A DNA stretch of 64,000 nt. Source: Bacteroidales bacterium (GTDB lineage Bacteria; Bacteroidota; Bacteroidia; Bacteroidales; F082). The position numbers were made by a program, and so were the translations under genes. Each line of letters starts with the position of its first letter. Position 1 is the first letter of the stretch. The stretch is taken from assembly GCA_017530365.1 (NCBI GenBank), contig JAFXMK010000011.1:1-64000 (forward strand). Direction: 5' to 3'. The notes under the pieces were generated by a model, which saw only the letters and a list, made by a program, of their open reading frames with translations, was not told the DNA's origin and made no database searches. Shown here one piece after another: positions 1 to 8,173 of this stretch.

Positions 1-414
1 CTTACATGGCACGCCATTCACAATCTCGGCGAAGTCTTTGCCATACGCCAATACTTTTACGCCAAACTTCATGCAGCAGCCCACAACGGCTTGAGGAGGC
101 AGTTGCGAAGGCAGGTTGATGGCCACATAACCCGCTGAAGTAACGGCAAGAAACATCTCAACCGCTTCAACGGTAGTGTTGTCCAAAATAGCCACCTTAT
201 CTCCCTTTTGCAAACCCAATTCATTCAGCAAGGCCCTTTTACGTGCAATGACATCACAGGTTTGCCTATAGCTCAATGTGTTCTCCGTATCGGACAGGCA
301 AGGCAGGTCGGCCCACTTCTGTTCGATCCAAGTTACAAATTCAGGAAAGGTAGGGATATACTTCAATTGTGCAAGTTCCTCAGCGGGAAGCATGCTTGGA
401 AAATAATTACACAT
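1..414 (-). CDS. Acyl-CoA synthetase (AMP-binding family), N-terminal part
   Basis: The gene reads leftward and runs off the window; 138 codons are visible from an ATG at 414. The visible part has the usual N-terminus of acyl/acetyl-CoA ligases: a stretch about a WIEQKW helix, then a segment resembling the 'tYrel...van.L..lGv.kGDkVai...N..e.v...la....Gav.v.i.p' region (here GLQKGDKVAILDN followed by a GYVAINLPSQLPP stretch). Such enzymes adenylate a fatty or short-chain acid and transfer it to CoA in the cytoplasm. The P-loop-like and A8/A10 motifs lie outside the window, so substrate cannot be judged. It is divergent from the riboswitch-controlled gene at 693. Confidence 0.8.
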   Translation of the reverse strand, partial: MCNYFPSMLPAEELAQLKYIPTFPEFVTWIEQKWADLPCLSDTENTLSYRQTCDVIARKRALLNELGLQKGDKVAILDNTTVEAVEMFLAVTSAGYVAINLPSQLPPQAVVGCCMKFGVKVLAYGKDFAEIVNGVPCK

Positions 415-482
415 AATTGTAGGTTATTTGTTTTATTCAAAAATGAAATTGTAAAAATAGATAATTCCCTCAAAAAAAATAC

Positions 483-490
483 TATTTTTG
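483..490 (+). promoter_or_regulatory. Bacteroidota -7 box (TATTTTTG) before cobalamin riboswitch 1
   Basis: TATTTTTG matches the TAnnTTTG consensus exactly and lies a few bases before the first conserved riboswitch bases, so transcription would begin at the riboswitch 5' edge. No TTG is found at the normal distance upstream, so the -33 element is weak. Confidence 0.5.
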
Positions 491-494
491 CCGT

Positions 495-650
495 CGGATT
501 CGGGTTCTTCACCGAAGATTAATAGGGAATCCTGTGTAAATCAGGAGCTATGCCCGTAGCTGTAAGTTCAGCATGAGTCCGCACACCAAGTCACTGATAT
601 TCGTTATCGGGAAGACGTTGTGGATTTGAACAAGCCAGAAGACCTGCCCG
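495..650 (+). ncRNA. Cobalamin (B12) riboswitch 1
   Basis: Conserved blocks appear in the right order: GGGAATC at 524-530 with the paired CCTG...CAGG arm, the GCCCGTAGCTGTAAG core near 552-566, GAGTCCGC at 575-582, CACTGATAT near 592-600, GGGAAG near 609-614, and the B12 box AGCCAGAAGACCTGCC at 633-648. A GTTTCC/GGGAAC hairpin that could serve as expression platform lies between the B12 box and the start at 693. Known biology: adenosyl- or methylcobalamin binding normally switches such genes off, and in Bacteroidota they control B12 uptake genes. Here the target is a DUF4465 surface protein. Confidence 0.93.
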
Positions 651-692
651 TTTCCGTATTAAATAACTTTCGGGAACAAGAGTTTATCAATT

Positions 693-3600
693 ATGAAAAA
701 GTTTATTTTCCTATGCTTGTCGCTCATCGTAGCGACCATCGCAAATGCCCAGTTTTCGGGCACGTACACCATCAACAACAATGCCTCGCAAAACCCCGAC
801 TACACCACGCTAAGTGCTGCAGCTGCCGCCTTGACAGAACAGGGTGTCTCCGGCCCAGTCCTCTTTGAGATCGCGCCAGGAACCTATGAAGAGTATGTCA
901 CCTTGACGATCATCGACGGAGCTAGCGAGACCAACAGAATCACCTTTAGGGGTATGGGCGCCGACAACCAACAGGTGGTCCTTACAGGCAATGCCGGATA
1001 CACCGACAACGCCATGCTTACCCTCAACGGCACTGACTACGTTACCTTCGAGAACATGACCATCACCTCCACTTCGACCGTCAATGCAGTTCTCGTGAGA
1101 CTGCTCAACGGAAACACTGGTGACCATTTTCACAACCTGCACCTCGTTGGAGCCGTGTCAAATACCAGCCTCGACAACGGCAAAGACCTTGTCTATCGGG
1201 CCAGTGGAGAATGGATCGACCTCAACAACGAATTTGTGGACTGCGACTTCATCAATGGTTACATCGGATTGTACTACCAAGGCCATAACATCTATACGCT
1301 CAACGATGGTCTCTTGGTAGAGAATTGCGTTTTCACCGACCAAGCCTTCAAAGGCGTCTATATCTCTTTCACCGACCACGCCATTGTCCGTGGCAACACG
1401 ATCACCAACCACACCCACGATGTGTTAACCAATTATCACGCTATGGATCTCCTGCGCATCCGTTACAATTGCATCATTGAAAACAATGTGATGAACGTGA
1501 CCCGTAACTCAAACTACGCCACTGTCTTCGAGACACGCCCAGCCATGGGAACGGCCGACGAACCTATCATTATCAGGAACAACATCATCAACTTTGTATG
1601 CAATGTGAATAGCAGCTATTGCATCGATTTGGATGACAACAACAGTGAATACATCTATTTCGTCAACAACACCGTAAAATGCAGCGGCACAAGCAACTGC
1701 GGCAATGTTTTCGTTGAAAAGAACTGGCAGAACATGCATCTATACAACAACCTGCTGGTAAACGAGACGAGCGGTTACGTTTTCCGTTTCCAAAACGCCA
1801 TTGAGAACCGTTTCAGCGACTACAATCGCATCGCTTTCAGCGGAAGTTATGTGGGCAGAGTTGGCACCACAGATTATGCCACCTTGAACGACTGGACAGC
1901 CGCTACAGGCTTCGACACCCATTCGGCACTCTGCACTCCTCAGTTTGTGGGCGACAACGATCTGCACATCACCAGCATCGACGGAATCACCGTGGCGCAT
2001 CCCTTGGACTATGTGACCACCGACATCGACAATGAGCCTCGTTCCACGACTCCCTGTGCCGGCGCCGATGAATATGTACAAGGAGTCAACCTGCCTCCCA
2101 TCGTGGCCAACCCCATCAGCAATGTGGTATTTGAGGTCTATCCTGCTAGCCAGACCATCGATCTGAGCAATACTTTCACGGATCCTGACGACCCCGATGA
2201 AGATATCGTCATCGAATTGGTCTCCAACAGCAACCCCGATCTGGTCAGTGCTGTGCTGAGTAACCGCACCTTGACACTCCAACGTATGCTTTCCGATGGT
2301 GGAAATGCGACCATCACGTTGAGAGCTACCAGCAACGGCCAAATGGTAGAAACCACCTTCTCCGTGTCATGCGTCGCAGAAGACCTTCCTCCTGTAGTGG
2401 CCAATCCTTTGGATCCTATCCACTTTACTGAGTTCCCACAGTCGCTGAACTTCAACCTCACCAACACCTTCGACGATCCCGACAACAACAACGCCTTGAT
2501 CGAGATCAGCGTGCTGTCATGCCCTTCTGAAGTCAACGCCTTGTACAACAGCTTCGTGCTGACCGTCATCCGCAACACCCCGAACGCCTTCACCAACAAA
2601 ACCATGGTGATCCGCGCCACCAGCAACGGCAAACAAGTAGATATGGAAGTCCTGGTGTCAGGTGACGAAGTCGTCATCGGTCTCGGAACAGCCACCTTCG
2701 AAGATGTCACCCTCGGCTCAGCTGGTTATTGGCAAGGTGAAGAAGGCGAAAACGAGATGTTCAGCGGCGGCTGGTACTTCACCAACTATTACTCAAGCTA
2801 TTTCTGGGGTGGCTTCACCGCTTCGAACCACACCGATTTGTCGCAAAGCGGTTTGGATGCCCAATACACGGCAGCGACAGGTGCTGGTTATGACGGATCG
2901 GCGCAATATGCAGTGGCTTACTCCTACGGTGCACAAACCGATGTCCATGCCGCCGACAACAGCGTACAAACCGTATCGGGATGCTACGTTACCAATAATC
3001 TTTGGGCTTATCAGAACATGCTCTATGGCGATGCCACTGCCACGCCATTCGGCGGCACCAGCGGCAATGATCCCGACTGGTTCAAACTCACAGCCACTGG
3101 TAAAAACGCCGGAGGTCAAACTGTCGGAACACTTGACTTCTATCTTGCCGACTACCGCTTCAGCAACCATGACGACGATTACATACTGGACACCTGGGAG
3201 TGGTTCGACCTCAGTCCACTTGGACCGGTGACCAGCATCTCGTTCAGCCTTTCTTCTTCGAAAAACGATAACTACGGCATGGTCACCCCTGCTTATTTCT
3301 GCATGGATGACTTCAACGGCACTAGTCCTGCAACACCCGACCTCCCACCCTATATCGCCAATCCAGTGGAAGACGTCACATTTAATTTGTTCCCACAAAG
3401 CATCGATGTCAACCTCAACGGCGTGGCCTCCGACCCTGATGATGACGACGAAGCCATCGTTTATTCTTTGATCTCCAACTCCAATGAAGCAGCGCTTTCA
3501 GCTACACTCACAGGCAAGACCCTGACGCTCAACCGCCAAGTCAATGAAGATGCTGTCGCGGAACTTACACTGAGAGCCTTCAGCGATGGACAGTCTATCG

Positions 3601-3881
3601 ACTTCAATATCCACGTAGTGATGCATCATTACGTGAATGTCAGCGAGAACCGCAATTCGTTCTCTGTCTATCCCAACCCATCCAACGGACTGATTCACCT
3701 TTCGGCAGATCATCCCACAACGTTCGAATTCCGCGTCCACAATTTGTTGGGTCAGTTGGTCCTTTCAGGGGATGCCCAAGCTGAGGCAACCATTGATTTG
3801 AGTGCCTATCAGAAAGGTATCTATTTCATTTCCATCATGCAAGAAGGGAATATTCACACAGAAAAAATAATAATCAAGTGA
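693..3881 (+). CDS. T9SS-sorted surface protein: beta-helix plus DUF4465 (BtuH-like B12-binding) domain
   Basis: 1062 residues. A signal peptide (MKKFIFLCLSLIVATIANA, cleaved before QF) is followed by a right-handed beta-helix region (about 25-460, Asn/Asp-rich rungs such as 'VENCVF' and 'IRNNIINF'). Next come repeated cadherin/Ig-like modules, each starting 'PP.VANP' (about 470-570, 571-660 and 880-980). Between the second and third module, about 667-872, sits a DUF4465 domain: ATFEDVTL start, GGWYF, WGGFTASNHTD, AVAYSY, VSGCYVTNN, DWFKLTATG, FYLADYR, WEWFDLSPLG and a YFCMDDF end. The C-terminus is a T9SS type A domain (VYPNPSNG ... EKIIIK). DUF4465 proteins of gut Bacteroides (BtuH) bind cobalamin on the cell surface, which fits the riboswitch directly upstream. 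The role in B12 capture is inferred; the beta-helix partner has no assigned role. Confidence 0.88.
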   Translation: MKKFIFLCLSLIVATIANAQFSGTYTINNNASQNPDYTTLSAAAAALTEQGVSGPVLFEIAPGTYEEYVTLTIIDGASETNRITFRGMGADNQQVVLTGNAGYTDNAMLTLNGTDYVTFENMTITSTSTVNAVLVRLLNGNTGDHFHNLHLVGAVSNTSLDNGKDLVYRASGEWIDLNNEFVDCDFINGYIGLYYQGHNIYTLNDGLLVENCVFTDQAFKGVYISFTDHAIVRGNTITNHTHDVLTNYHAMDLLRIRYNCIIENNVMNVTRNSNYATVFETRPAMGTADEPIIIRNNIINFVCNVNSSYCIDLDDNNSEYIYFVNNTVKCSGTSNCGNVFVEKNWQNMHLYNNLLVNETSGYVFRFQNAIENRFSDYNRIAFSGSYVGRVGTTDYATLNDWTAATGFDTHSALCTPQFVGDNDLHITSIDGITVAHPLDYVTTDIDNEPRSTTPCAGADEYVQGVNLPPIVANPISNVVFEVYPASQTIDLSNTFTDPDDPDEDIVIELVSNSNPDLVSAVLSNRTLTLQRMLSDGGNATITLRATSNGQMVETTFSVSCVAEDLPPVVANPLDPIHFTEFPQSLNFNLTNTFDDPDNNNALIEISVLSCPSEVNALYNSFVLTVIRNTPNAFTNKTMVIRATSNGKQVDMEVLVSGDEVVIGLGTATFEDVTLGSAGYWQGEEGENEMFSGGWYFTNYYSSYFWGGFTASNHTDLSQSGLDAQYTAATGAGYDGSAQYAVAYSYGAQTDVHAADNSVQTVSGCYVTNNLWAYQNMLYGDATATPFGGTSGNDPDWFKLTATGKNAGGQTVGTLDFYLADYRFSNHDDDYILDTWEWFDLSPLGPVTSISFSLSSSKNDNYGMVTPAYFCMDDFNGTSPATPDLPPYIANPVEDVTFNLFPQSIDVNLNGVASDPDDDDEAIVYSLISNSNEAALSATLTGKTLTLNRQVNEDAVAELTLRAFSDGQSIDFNIHVVMHHYVNVSENRNSFSVYPNPSNGLIHLSADHPTTFEFRVHNLLGQLVLSGDAQAEATIDLSAYQKGIYFISIMQEGNIHTEKIIIK

Positions 3882-3928
3882 TTAACAATGATTTAGAGAA
3901 GAAGGGAGAAAATAATTCGAAAAAATCA

Positions 3929-3958
3929 TTGCCAAAATGAAAAAAGGTTGTACTTTTG
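3929..3958 (+). promoter_or_regulatory. Promoter of tRNA-Lys
   Basis: TTG at 3929-3931 is followed after 19 nt by TACTTTTG at 3951-3958, a full match to the Bacteroidota sigma-ABfr pattern. The tRNA begins 14 nt after the -7 box. Confidence 0.75.
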
Positions 3959-3972
3959 CAGTCGCAAACGAT

Positions 3973-4045
3973 GCTTCCGTAGCTCAGTTGGTAGAGCACC
4001 TGACTCTTAATCAGGGTGTCCAGGGTTCGACCCCCTGCGGGAGTA
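3973..4045 (+). tRNA. tRNA-Lys (anticodon CTT)
   Basis: A 73-nt cloverleaf: acceptor GCTTCCG/CGGGAGT with a G-T closing pair, D-arm GCTC...GAGC, anticodon stem CCTGA/TCAGG around loop CTCTTAA (anticodon CTT), and T-arm CAGGG-TTCGACC-CCCTG. CCA is not encoded. It has its own promoter and is followed at once by a strong terminator, so it is a single-gene unit. Confidence 0.96.
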
Positions 4046-4050
4046 CAGCC

Positions 4051-4083
4051 AAAAAGCCGTTGGGAATCCAACGGCTTTTTTTG
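4051..4083 (+). terminator. Rho-independent terminator after tRNA-Lys
   Basis: Perfect inverted repeat AAAAAGCCGTTGG / CCAACGGCTTTTT with a GAAT loop, ending in a T-run. The A-run/T-run symmetry means it could also work from the other strand. Confidence 0.9.
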
Positions 4084-4151
4084 TAACCTGTGGTTTTGTC
4101 AAAAAAAATGCCTATTATTGCAACTTCAAACAAATAGCAAACCACTCTATC

Positions 4152-4676
4152 ATGAAAAAAATAGCATTACTGATAGTCTTCGCACTGTTTACATTGATCT
4201 TTGCCATGGGAGACCTTGCACAAGCTCAAATAATTGTAACACCGACTAATCCAGGATCACCATCGTACTCTTCTGATTTAACCAGACAATCTGTTTACAA
4301 GTGCATTGCTACCACCACTTGCACAATCAATGACAAGAACGAGCTGGTCAATTGTGAGCAAAAGGAAGAAATCACAAACTTCGTTATCGATATTACACCT
4401 GATTATGCGACCGTCACCATCGTCAAACCATTAAAAAAACGGAAGTACCAAATCGAGTCTTTCGACATTGAAAAAGCCACTGGCACCTTGGAATTGCAGG
4501 TGTATGACGAGAGTGGCGAATTTATCAAATATGCCACAATCACCATTTTCGGTAGCAATTACCTCATCAGCGTGCAATCCGACCTTGGGTTTGACGAATT
4601 TGACAGTTCTTGGGATTCTGAAACAATCAATTCGAGAATAGGTGGCACCATGGAGATTTACGACATGGAACATTAA
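4152..4676 (+). CDS. Secreted or periplasmic protein of unknown function
   Basis: 174 residues. The N-terminus is a clear signal peptide (MKKIALLIVFALFTLIFA... ending around AQAQ). The mature part has paired cysteines (YKCIATTTCTI and VNCEQ) followed by a beta-rich stretch with alternating charged and hydrophobic residues, such as ITPDYATVTIVKP and KRKYQIESFDI. No family is recognised. It has no T9SS domain and no lipobox. It lies between the tRNA terminator and the permease gene, 19 nt before the latter, so the two could be cotranscribed. The ATG at 4152 gives the signal peptide directly. Confidence 0.7.
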   Translation: MKKIALLIVFALFTLIFAMGDLAQAQIIVTPTNPGSPSYSSDLTRQSVYKCIATTTCTINDKNELVNCEQKEEITNFVIDITPDYATVTIVKPLKKRKYQIESFDIEKATGTLELQVYDESGEFIKYATITIFGSNYLISVQSDLGFDEFDSSWDSETINSRIGGTMEIYDMEH

Positions 4677-4695
4677 CCTCTTACTTTGCCTTGAT

Positions 4696-5880
4696 ATGAA
4701 CCTTTTCACCGGTTCGGGCGTTGGGCCCACCATTTTATATCTAGCCTTATCCATCTTTTTAGGCCTGCTGTTAGGCAAGATCAAGATTGCCAAAATCTCC
4801 TTGGGTATCACTTGGGTGCTCTTTGTAGGCATCGCCTTCAGCGCTTGCGGCATCACGCTTAACTCAGAAATGCTGCATGTCGTCAAAGAGTTCGGCTTGA
4901 TCCTCTTTGTGGTGGCCGTGGGTTTGCAAGTGGGACCAGGCTTTTTCCGTTCCTTTAAAAAAGGCGGCCTGGCCATGAACCTGATGGCCTTGGTCAACGT
5001 GGCTTTGGGTGTGTTGATCACCGTCATCATCGCCAAAGTCGCCCATCAGGACTTGGCCGACATGGCAGGCGTTTATACGGGTGCCATCACAAATACGCCT
5101 GGACTCTCGGCAGCACAGCAGGCTGTCAATGACCTAGGCATCGAAGGAGGCGCCGACCGTCTGGCTGCCGGTTATGCCGTCGCCTATCCCCTCGCCGTGG
5201 TAGGCATGATTGTGAGCTGCATCCTCCTTCGTGCGTTTTGCCGCATCGACCTCAACAAGGAACCTGCCACTGAAAACGCACTGACTCCCAAGTCTGAAAA
5301 GCAGGCCACTCCTATCACACAACGTCATAAGGTGAACCTCATTCCAATCTTCGTGATCATCGCTTTAGGTGTCATTGTGGGGAGCATCCCGATTCCCGTT
5401 GGAATGAAAGCACCCATCAAGCTAGGCTTGGCTGGTGGCCCATTGGTGGTCGCCATCATCGGAGGTTGGCTGGGAGTGAAAAAAGGCTGGTTCAGCACCG
5501 AATTCACCGACAGCCATGGCGTGTGGATGCTCCGCGAGGTGGGCATCGCACTGTTCCTTGCCTGCGTGGGATTGAGCGCCGGAGGACAATTTGTCGCCAC
5601 AGTTCAAGAGCATTATATATGGGTCATTTACGGTGTTATCATTACCATGGTGCCGCCTATCATCGTCACGCTCTTTGGCCGTTTGGTGCTGAAGATGAAC
5701 TATTACACCCTGATGGGCTTCATCGGAGGATCTCACACTGACCCACCCACCTTGGCTTTTGCCAACACCGTGGCACCTGAAGGCTGCAAACTCCCCAATA
5801 TGGGTTACGCCACCGTCTATCCGCTGACCATGTTCTTGCGAATCTTCACAGCGCAGCTGTTGGTGTTATTGGCAGTGTAA
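4696..5880 (+). CDS. AspT/YidE-family permease lacking RCK domains
   Basis: 394 residues from the ATG at 4696; an in-frame ATG at 4642 would overlap the upstream gene and only adds a non-hydrophobic extension. Two homologous membrane halves (about 1-185 and 225-394) each carry the family signature: NTPGLSAAQQA in the first and GGSHTDPPTLAFANT in the second. They are joined by a short hydrophilic loop (about 198-225). AspT, YidE and YbjL relatives exchange amino acids or dicarboxylates such as aspartate/alanine or succinate, and usually have two TrkA_C domains in this loop; here they are missing. The substrate is unknown. The next transcribed element is cobalamin riboswitch 2. Confidence 0.8.
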   Translation: MNLFTGSGVGPTILYLALSIFLGLLLGKIKIAKISLGITWVLFVGIAFSACGITLNSEMLHVVKEFGLILFVVAVGLQVGPGFFRSFKKGGLAMNLMALVNVALGVLITVIIAKVAHQDLADMAGVYTGAITNTPGLSAAQQAVNDLGIEGGADRLAAGYAVAYPLAVVGMIVSCILLRAFCRIDLNKEPATENALTPKSEKQATPITQRHKVNLIPIFVIIALGVIVGSIPIPVGMKAPIKLGLAGGPLVVAIIGGWLGVKKGWFSTEFTDSHGVWMLREVGIALFLACVGLSAGGQFVATVQEHYIWVIYGVIITMVPPIIVTLFGRLVLKMNYYTLMGFIGGSHTDPPTLAFANTVAPEGCKLPNMGYATVYPLTMFLRIFTAQLLVLLAV

Positions 5881-5895
5881 GAACTGCTATTCTAT

Positions 5896-5925
5896 TTGTT
5901 ATTAATCAAAAATACTATATCTTTG
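5896..5925 (+). promoter_or_regulatory. Promoter of cobalamin riboswitch 2 transcript
   Basis: TTG at 5896-5898 (within TTTG), a 19-nt spacer, then TATCTTTG at 5918-5925: a textbook Bacteroidota promoter about 10 nt before the first riboswitch bases. Confidence 0.8.
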
Positions 5926-5935
5926 CACTCGATTT

Positions 5936-6094
5936 GTGGTGTCCGTCACGGACTCAATAGGGAATCGGGTGAGAATCCCGGACAGTTCCCGCTGCTGTGA
6001 TGGCCAATCGCCTGCCACTCTGCCACTGTCTGACGCTCGTCGGATGGGAAGGCGGCAGAAGCGAGGCCTCAGTCAGAAGACCTGCCTCAAGTCA
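5936..6094 (+). ncRNA. Cobalamin (B12) riboswitch 2
   Basis: Conserved blocks in order: GGTGTCC at 5938-5944, GGGAATCGGGTGAGAATCCC at 5960-5979, GACAGTTCCCGCTGCTGTGA core near 5981-6000, GCCACTGTCT near 6022-6031, GGGAAGGCGG near 6046-6055, and the B12 box GTCAGAAGACCTGCC at 6072-6086. It fits the consensus more closely than riboswitch 1. The regulated gene is the CoA-transferase starting at 6228, with a 130-nt leader that contains a nested hairpin. Confidence 0.95.
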
Positions 6095-6179
6095 CGAAAC
6101 AAGGCTTCCGGGAATTGGAGCTGGGATTCTGTATGATAAAGATGTGCCCTTGATTTGGGGATTATCTTCATTTTAACTA

Positions 6180-6222
6180 TTCCAACATTTTTCCCAAAGC
6201 TTTGGAAATGAAACAGTTGGAA
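6180..6222 (+). promoter_or_regulatory. Nested hairpin between riboswitch 2 and its gene
   Basis: An outer stem TTCCAAC (6180-6186) / GTTGGAA (6216-6222) encloses a perfect 12-nt palindrome CCAAAGCTTTGG (6194-6205), ending 5 nt before the ATG at 6228. There is no T-run after it. It sits where a translational expression platform would be, so it may control ribosome access. That role is inferred from position only. Confidence 0.45.
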
Positions 6223-6227
6223 ATAAA

Positions 6228-7544
6228 ATGAAGAAACAGTATCAAGCAGTCACGGCCGAAGAGGCCGTCAAAGTCATCAAGTCGGGCGACCATGTCCACA
6301 TCAGTTCGGTATCGAACGTGCCACAATGTCTCGTCAAAGCATTATGCGACAGAGGCCGCGCCGGTGAACTCAAAAACGTTTACATCCATCACCTACATAC
6401 CGAAGGCGCCGCGCCTTACGTCAACCCAGAGTTTGAAGGCATATTCCAGCACAATGCCTTTTTCGTGGGCGCCAACGTGCGCGAGAGCGTGCAGAAAGGC
6501 TTGGCCGATTATATCCCTGTTTTCCTTGGCGAGACCTCCAAACTCTATCGCGACCGCTACATCAAATGCAATGTGGCAATGATTCAAGTGTGTCCTCCCG
6601 ACAAATTTGGCTACGTGTCGTTGGGATCTTCAGTCGATGCCACCTTGGCCGCCATGGAGAGTGCGGAATTCGTTATCGCTGTGGTCAACAAGCACGTGCC
6701 ACGCACCTTCGGCGATGCGCTAGTTCACATCAGTCGAATCAATATCTTTGTTGAAGACGACACTCCTTTGCTCACCGTTGACATGCCCGAACCCAACGAA
6801 GTGGAGAAAACCATCGGACGCTATTGTGCCGAATTGATCGAAGACGGTGCCTGCCTGCAGATGGGCATAGGCTCCATCCCAAACGCCATTCTGTCGTGCC
6901 TCCACAACCATAAAGACATCGGCATCCATACTGAGATGTTCTCCGATGGCATCCTTCCGCTGGTGAAGGAAGGTGTCATCACGGGTAACAACAAGAAACT
7001 TAATAAAGGAAAGATCGTCTCCACCTTCGTGATGGGCTCGCAGAAAATCTACAATTTCATCGATGGCAACCATGAAGTACTGCTGATGGACGTGGAATAC
7101 ACCAACGATCCTTTCATCATCGCACAACAACCCAAGATGACTTCCATCAACTCGGGTATTCAGATCGACCTGTCGGGACAGGTATGTGCCGACTCATTGG
7201 GCGAACGTATCTATTCCGGCGTAGGCGGACAGATTGACTACGTCTATGGCGCCTCACGTTCCAAAGGCGGCAAGGCCATTATCGCCATGCCTTCCACCAC
7301 GCGCAAGGGCATCAACAAAATCGTGCCAACCCTTGACCTGGGCTCTGGTGCTGTCACCACTCGCAATCACATCCATTGGTTCGTCACCGAATATGGTGCG
7401 GTGAACTTATATGGCCGCTCGTTGCAAGAGAGAGCAAAACTCATCATCTCAGTGGCGCATCCGCAATTCCAAGAGATGCTCGACGAAGCTGCCTTCAAGC
7501 GTTTCGGCTCCCATTTCCATTATTTGTGGAACGTCATCGGATAA
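6228..7544 (+). CDS. Acetyl-CoA hydrolase/CoA-transferase family protein
   Basis: 438 residues, the usual length for family I CoA-transferases of the acetyl-CoA hydrolase/4-hydroxybutyrate CoA-transferase type. The catalytic glutamate is E236 in IHTEMFSDG; the oxyanion/CoA region is seen as GQVCADSLGERIYSGVGGQ, and the C-terminus has VTEYGAVNLYGRSLQERA. These enzymes move CoA between acetyl-, propionyl-, succinyl- or butyryl-CoA and a free acid through a glutamyl-CoA intermediate. Control by a B12 riboswitch is notable because succinate-to-propionate fermentation in this phylum uses B12-dependent methylmalonyl-CoA mutase and ends with a CoA-transferase of this type. The exact substrates cannot be told from sequence. 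Confidence 0.88.
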   Translation: MKKQYQAVTAEEAVKVIKSGDHVHISSVSNVPQCLVKALCDRGRAGELKNVYIHHLHTEGAAPYVNPEFEGIFQHNAFFVGANVRESVQKGLADYIPVFLGETSKLYRDRYIKCNVAMIQVCPPDKFGYVSLGSSVDATLAAMESAEFVIAVVNKHVPRTFGDALVHISRINIFVEDDTPLLTVDMPEPNEVEKTIGRYCAELIEDGACLQMGIGSIPNAILSCLHNHKDIGIHTEMFSDGILPLVKEGVITGNNKKLNKGKIVSTFVMGSQKIYNFIDGNHEVLLMDVEYTNDPFIIAQQPKMTSINSGIQIDLSGQVCADSLGERIYSGVGGQIDYVYGASRSKGGKAIIAMPSTTRKGINKIVPTLDLGSGAVTTRNHIHWFVTEYGAVNLYGRSLQERAKLIISVAHPQFQEMLDEAAFKRFGSHFHYLWNVIG

Positions 7545-7565
7545 AAAATGAACATTTAAAATCTT

Positions 7566-8162
7566 ATGTTTGGAAACATTAATATTGTTGAGATTTTCAG
7601 CTCCTTCATCGTGATGGCTGCCATCATTGACATTTTTGGTTCCATTCCCATCTTCGTCAGCATGAAAGAGCAAAACAAAACCATTAAGGCAGGACAAGCT
7701 TGTCTGATGGCTTTGGGGCTATTTCTGGCATTCTTCTTTGCCGGCGACGCATTGTTAAAACTATTCGGTATTGACACTGCCTCCTTCGCAGTGGCTGGTG
7801 CTTTTGTACTATTCATCTTGGCTGTGGAGATGATTTTAGGTCGCGAAATCATCAAGAATGAAGGTGGCAATAGTGGTGCCAGCATTGTTCCCATCGCTTT
7901 CCCTTTGATTGCCGGTCCCGGAGCACTGACCGCCTTGCTTTCGTTACGAGCCGACTATGCGATGGTAAACATTCTTATTGGTCTGTTGCTTAACATCTTG
8001 TTGGATTATATCGTTATCAGCCAGTTGGATCGAATCAGAAAAATCTTGGGAGAGAATTTGATTTTCATTCTACGTAAGTTTTTTGGCGTTATCCTTTTAG
8101 CAATTTCAGTAAATATGTTTGTAAATAACATTTCAATAATTATAAAACAATTAAACATTTAA
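7566..8162 (+). CDS. MarC family integral membrane protein
   Basis: 198 residues with about six hydrophobic segments. The N-terminus (SSFIVMAAIIDIFGSIPIFVSM) matches the MarC/UPF0056 opening, where the conserved 'dp.g..P.f' is here DIFGSIPIF; later VAGAFVLFILAVEMILG and VPIAFPLIAGPGALTALL are the other conserved blocks. The E. coli namesake was once linked to multiple antibiotic resistance, but this has been withdrawn, and the family has no secure function. It starts 21 nt after the CoA-transferase stop and is probably on the same B12-controlled transcript. Confidence 0.88.
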   Translation: MFGNINIVEIFSSFIVMAAIIDIFGSIPIFVSMKEQNKTIKAGQACLMALGLFLAFFFAGDALLKLFGIDTASFAVAGAFVLFILAVEMILGREIIKNEGGNSGASIVPIAFPLIAGPGALTALLSLRADYAMVNILIGLLLNILLDYIVISQLDRIRKILGENLIFILRKFFGVILLAISVNMFVNNISIIIKQLNI

Positions 8163-8173
8163 ATCATTTTATC

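Noticed and set aside
620-868. Small ORF starting inside cobalamin riboswitch 1
   Set aside because: It overlaps the B12 box and the start of the real gene and has no protein-like features.
2138-2710. Minus-strand ORF opposite the DUF4465 protein
   Set aside because: Low-complexity Ser/Thr/Leu/Val translation typical of antisense of a coding region.
4096-4120. Promoter for the secreted gene at 4152
   Set aside because: The TTG-to-TATTATTG spacing is only 14 nt, which does not fit the Bacteroidota promoter pattern.
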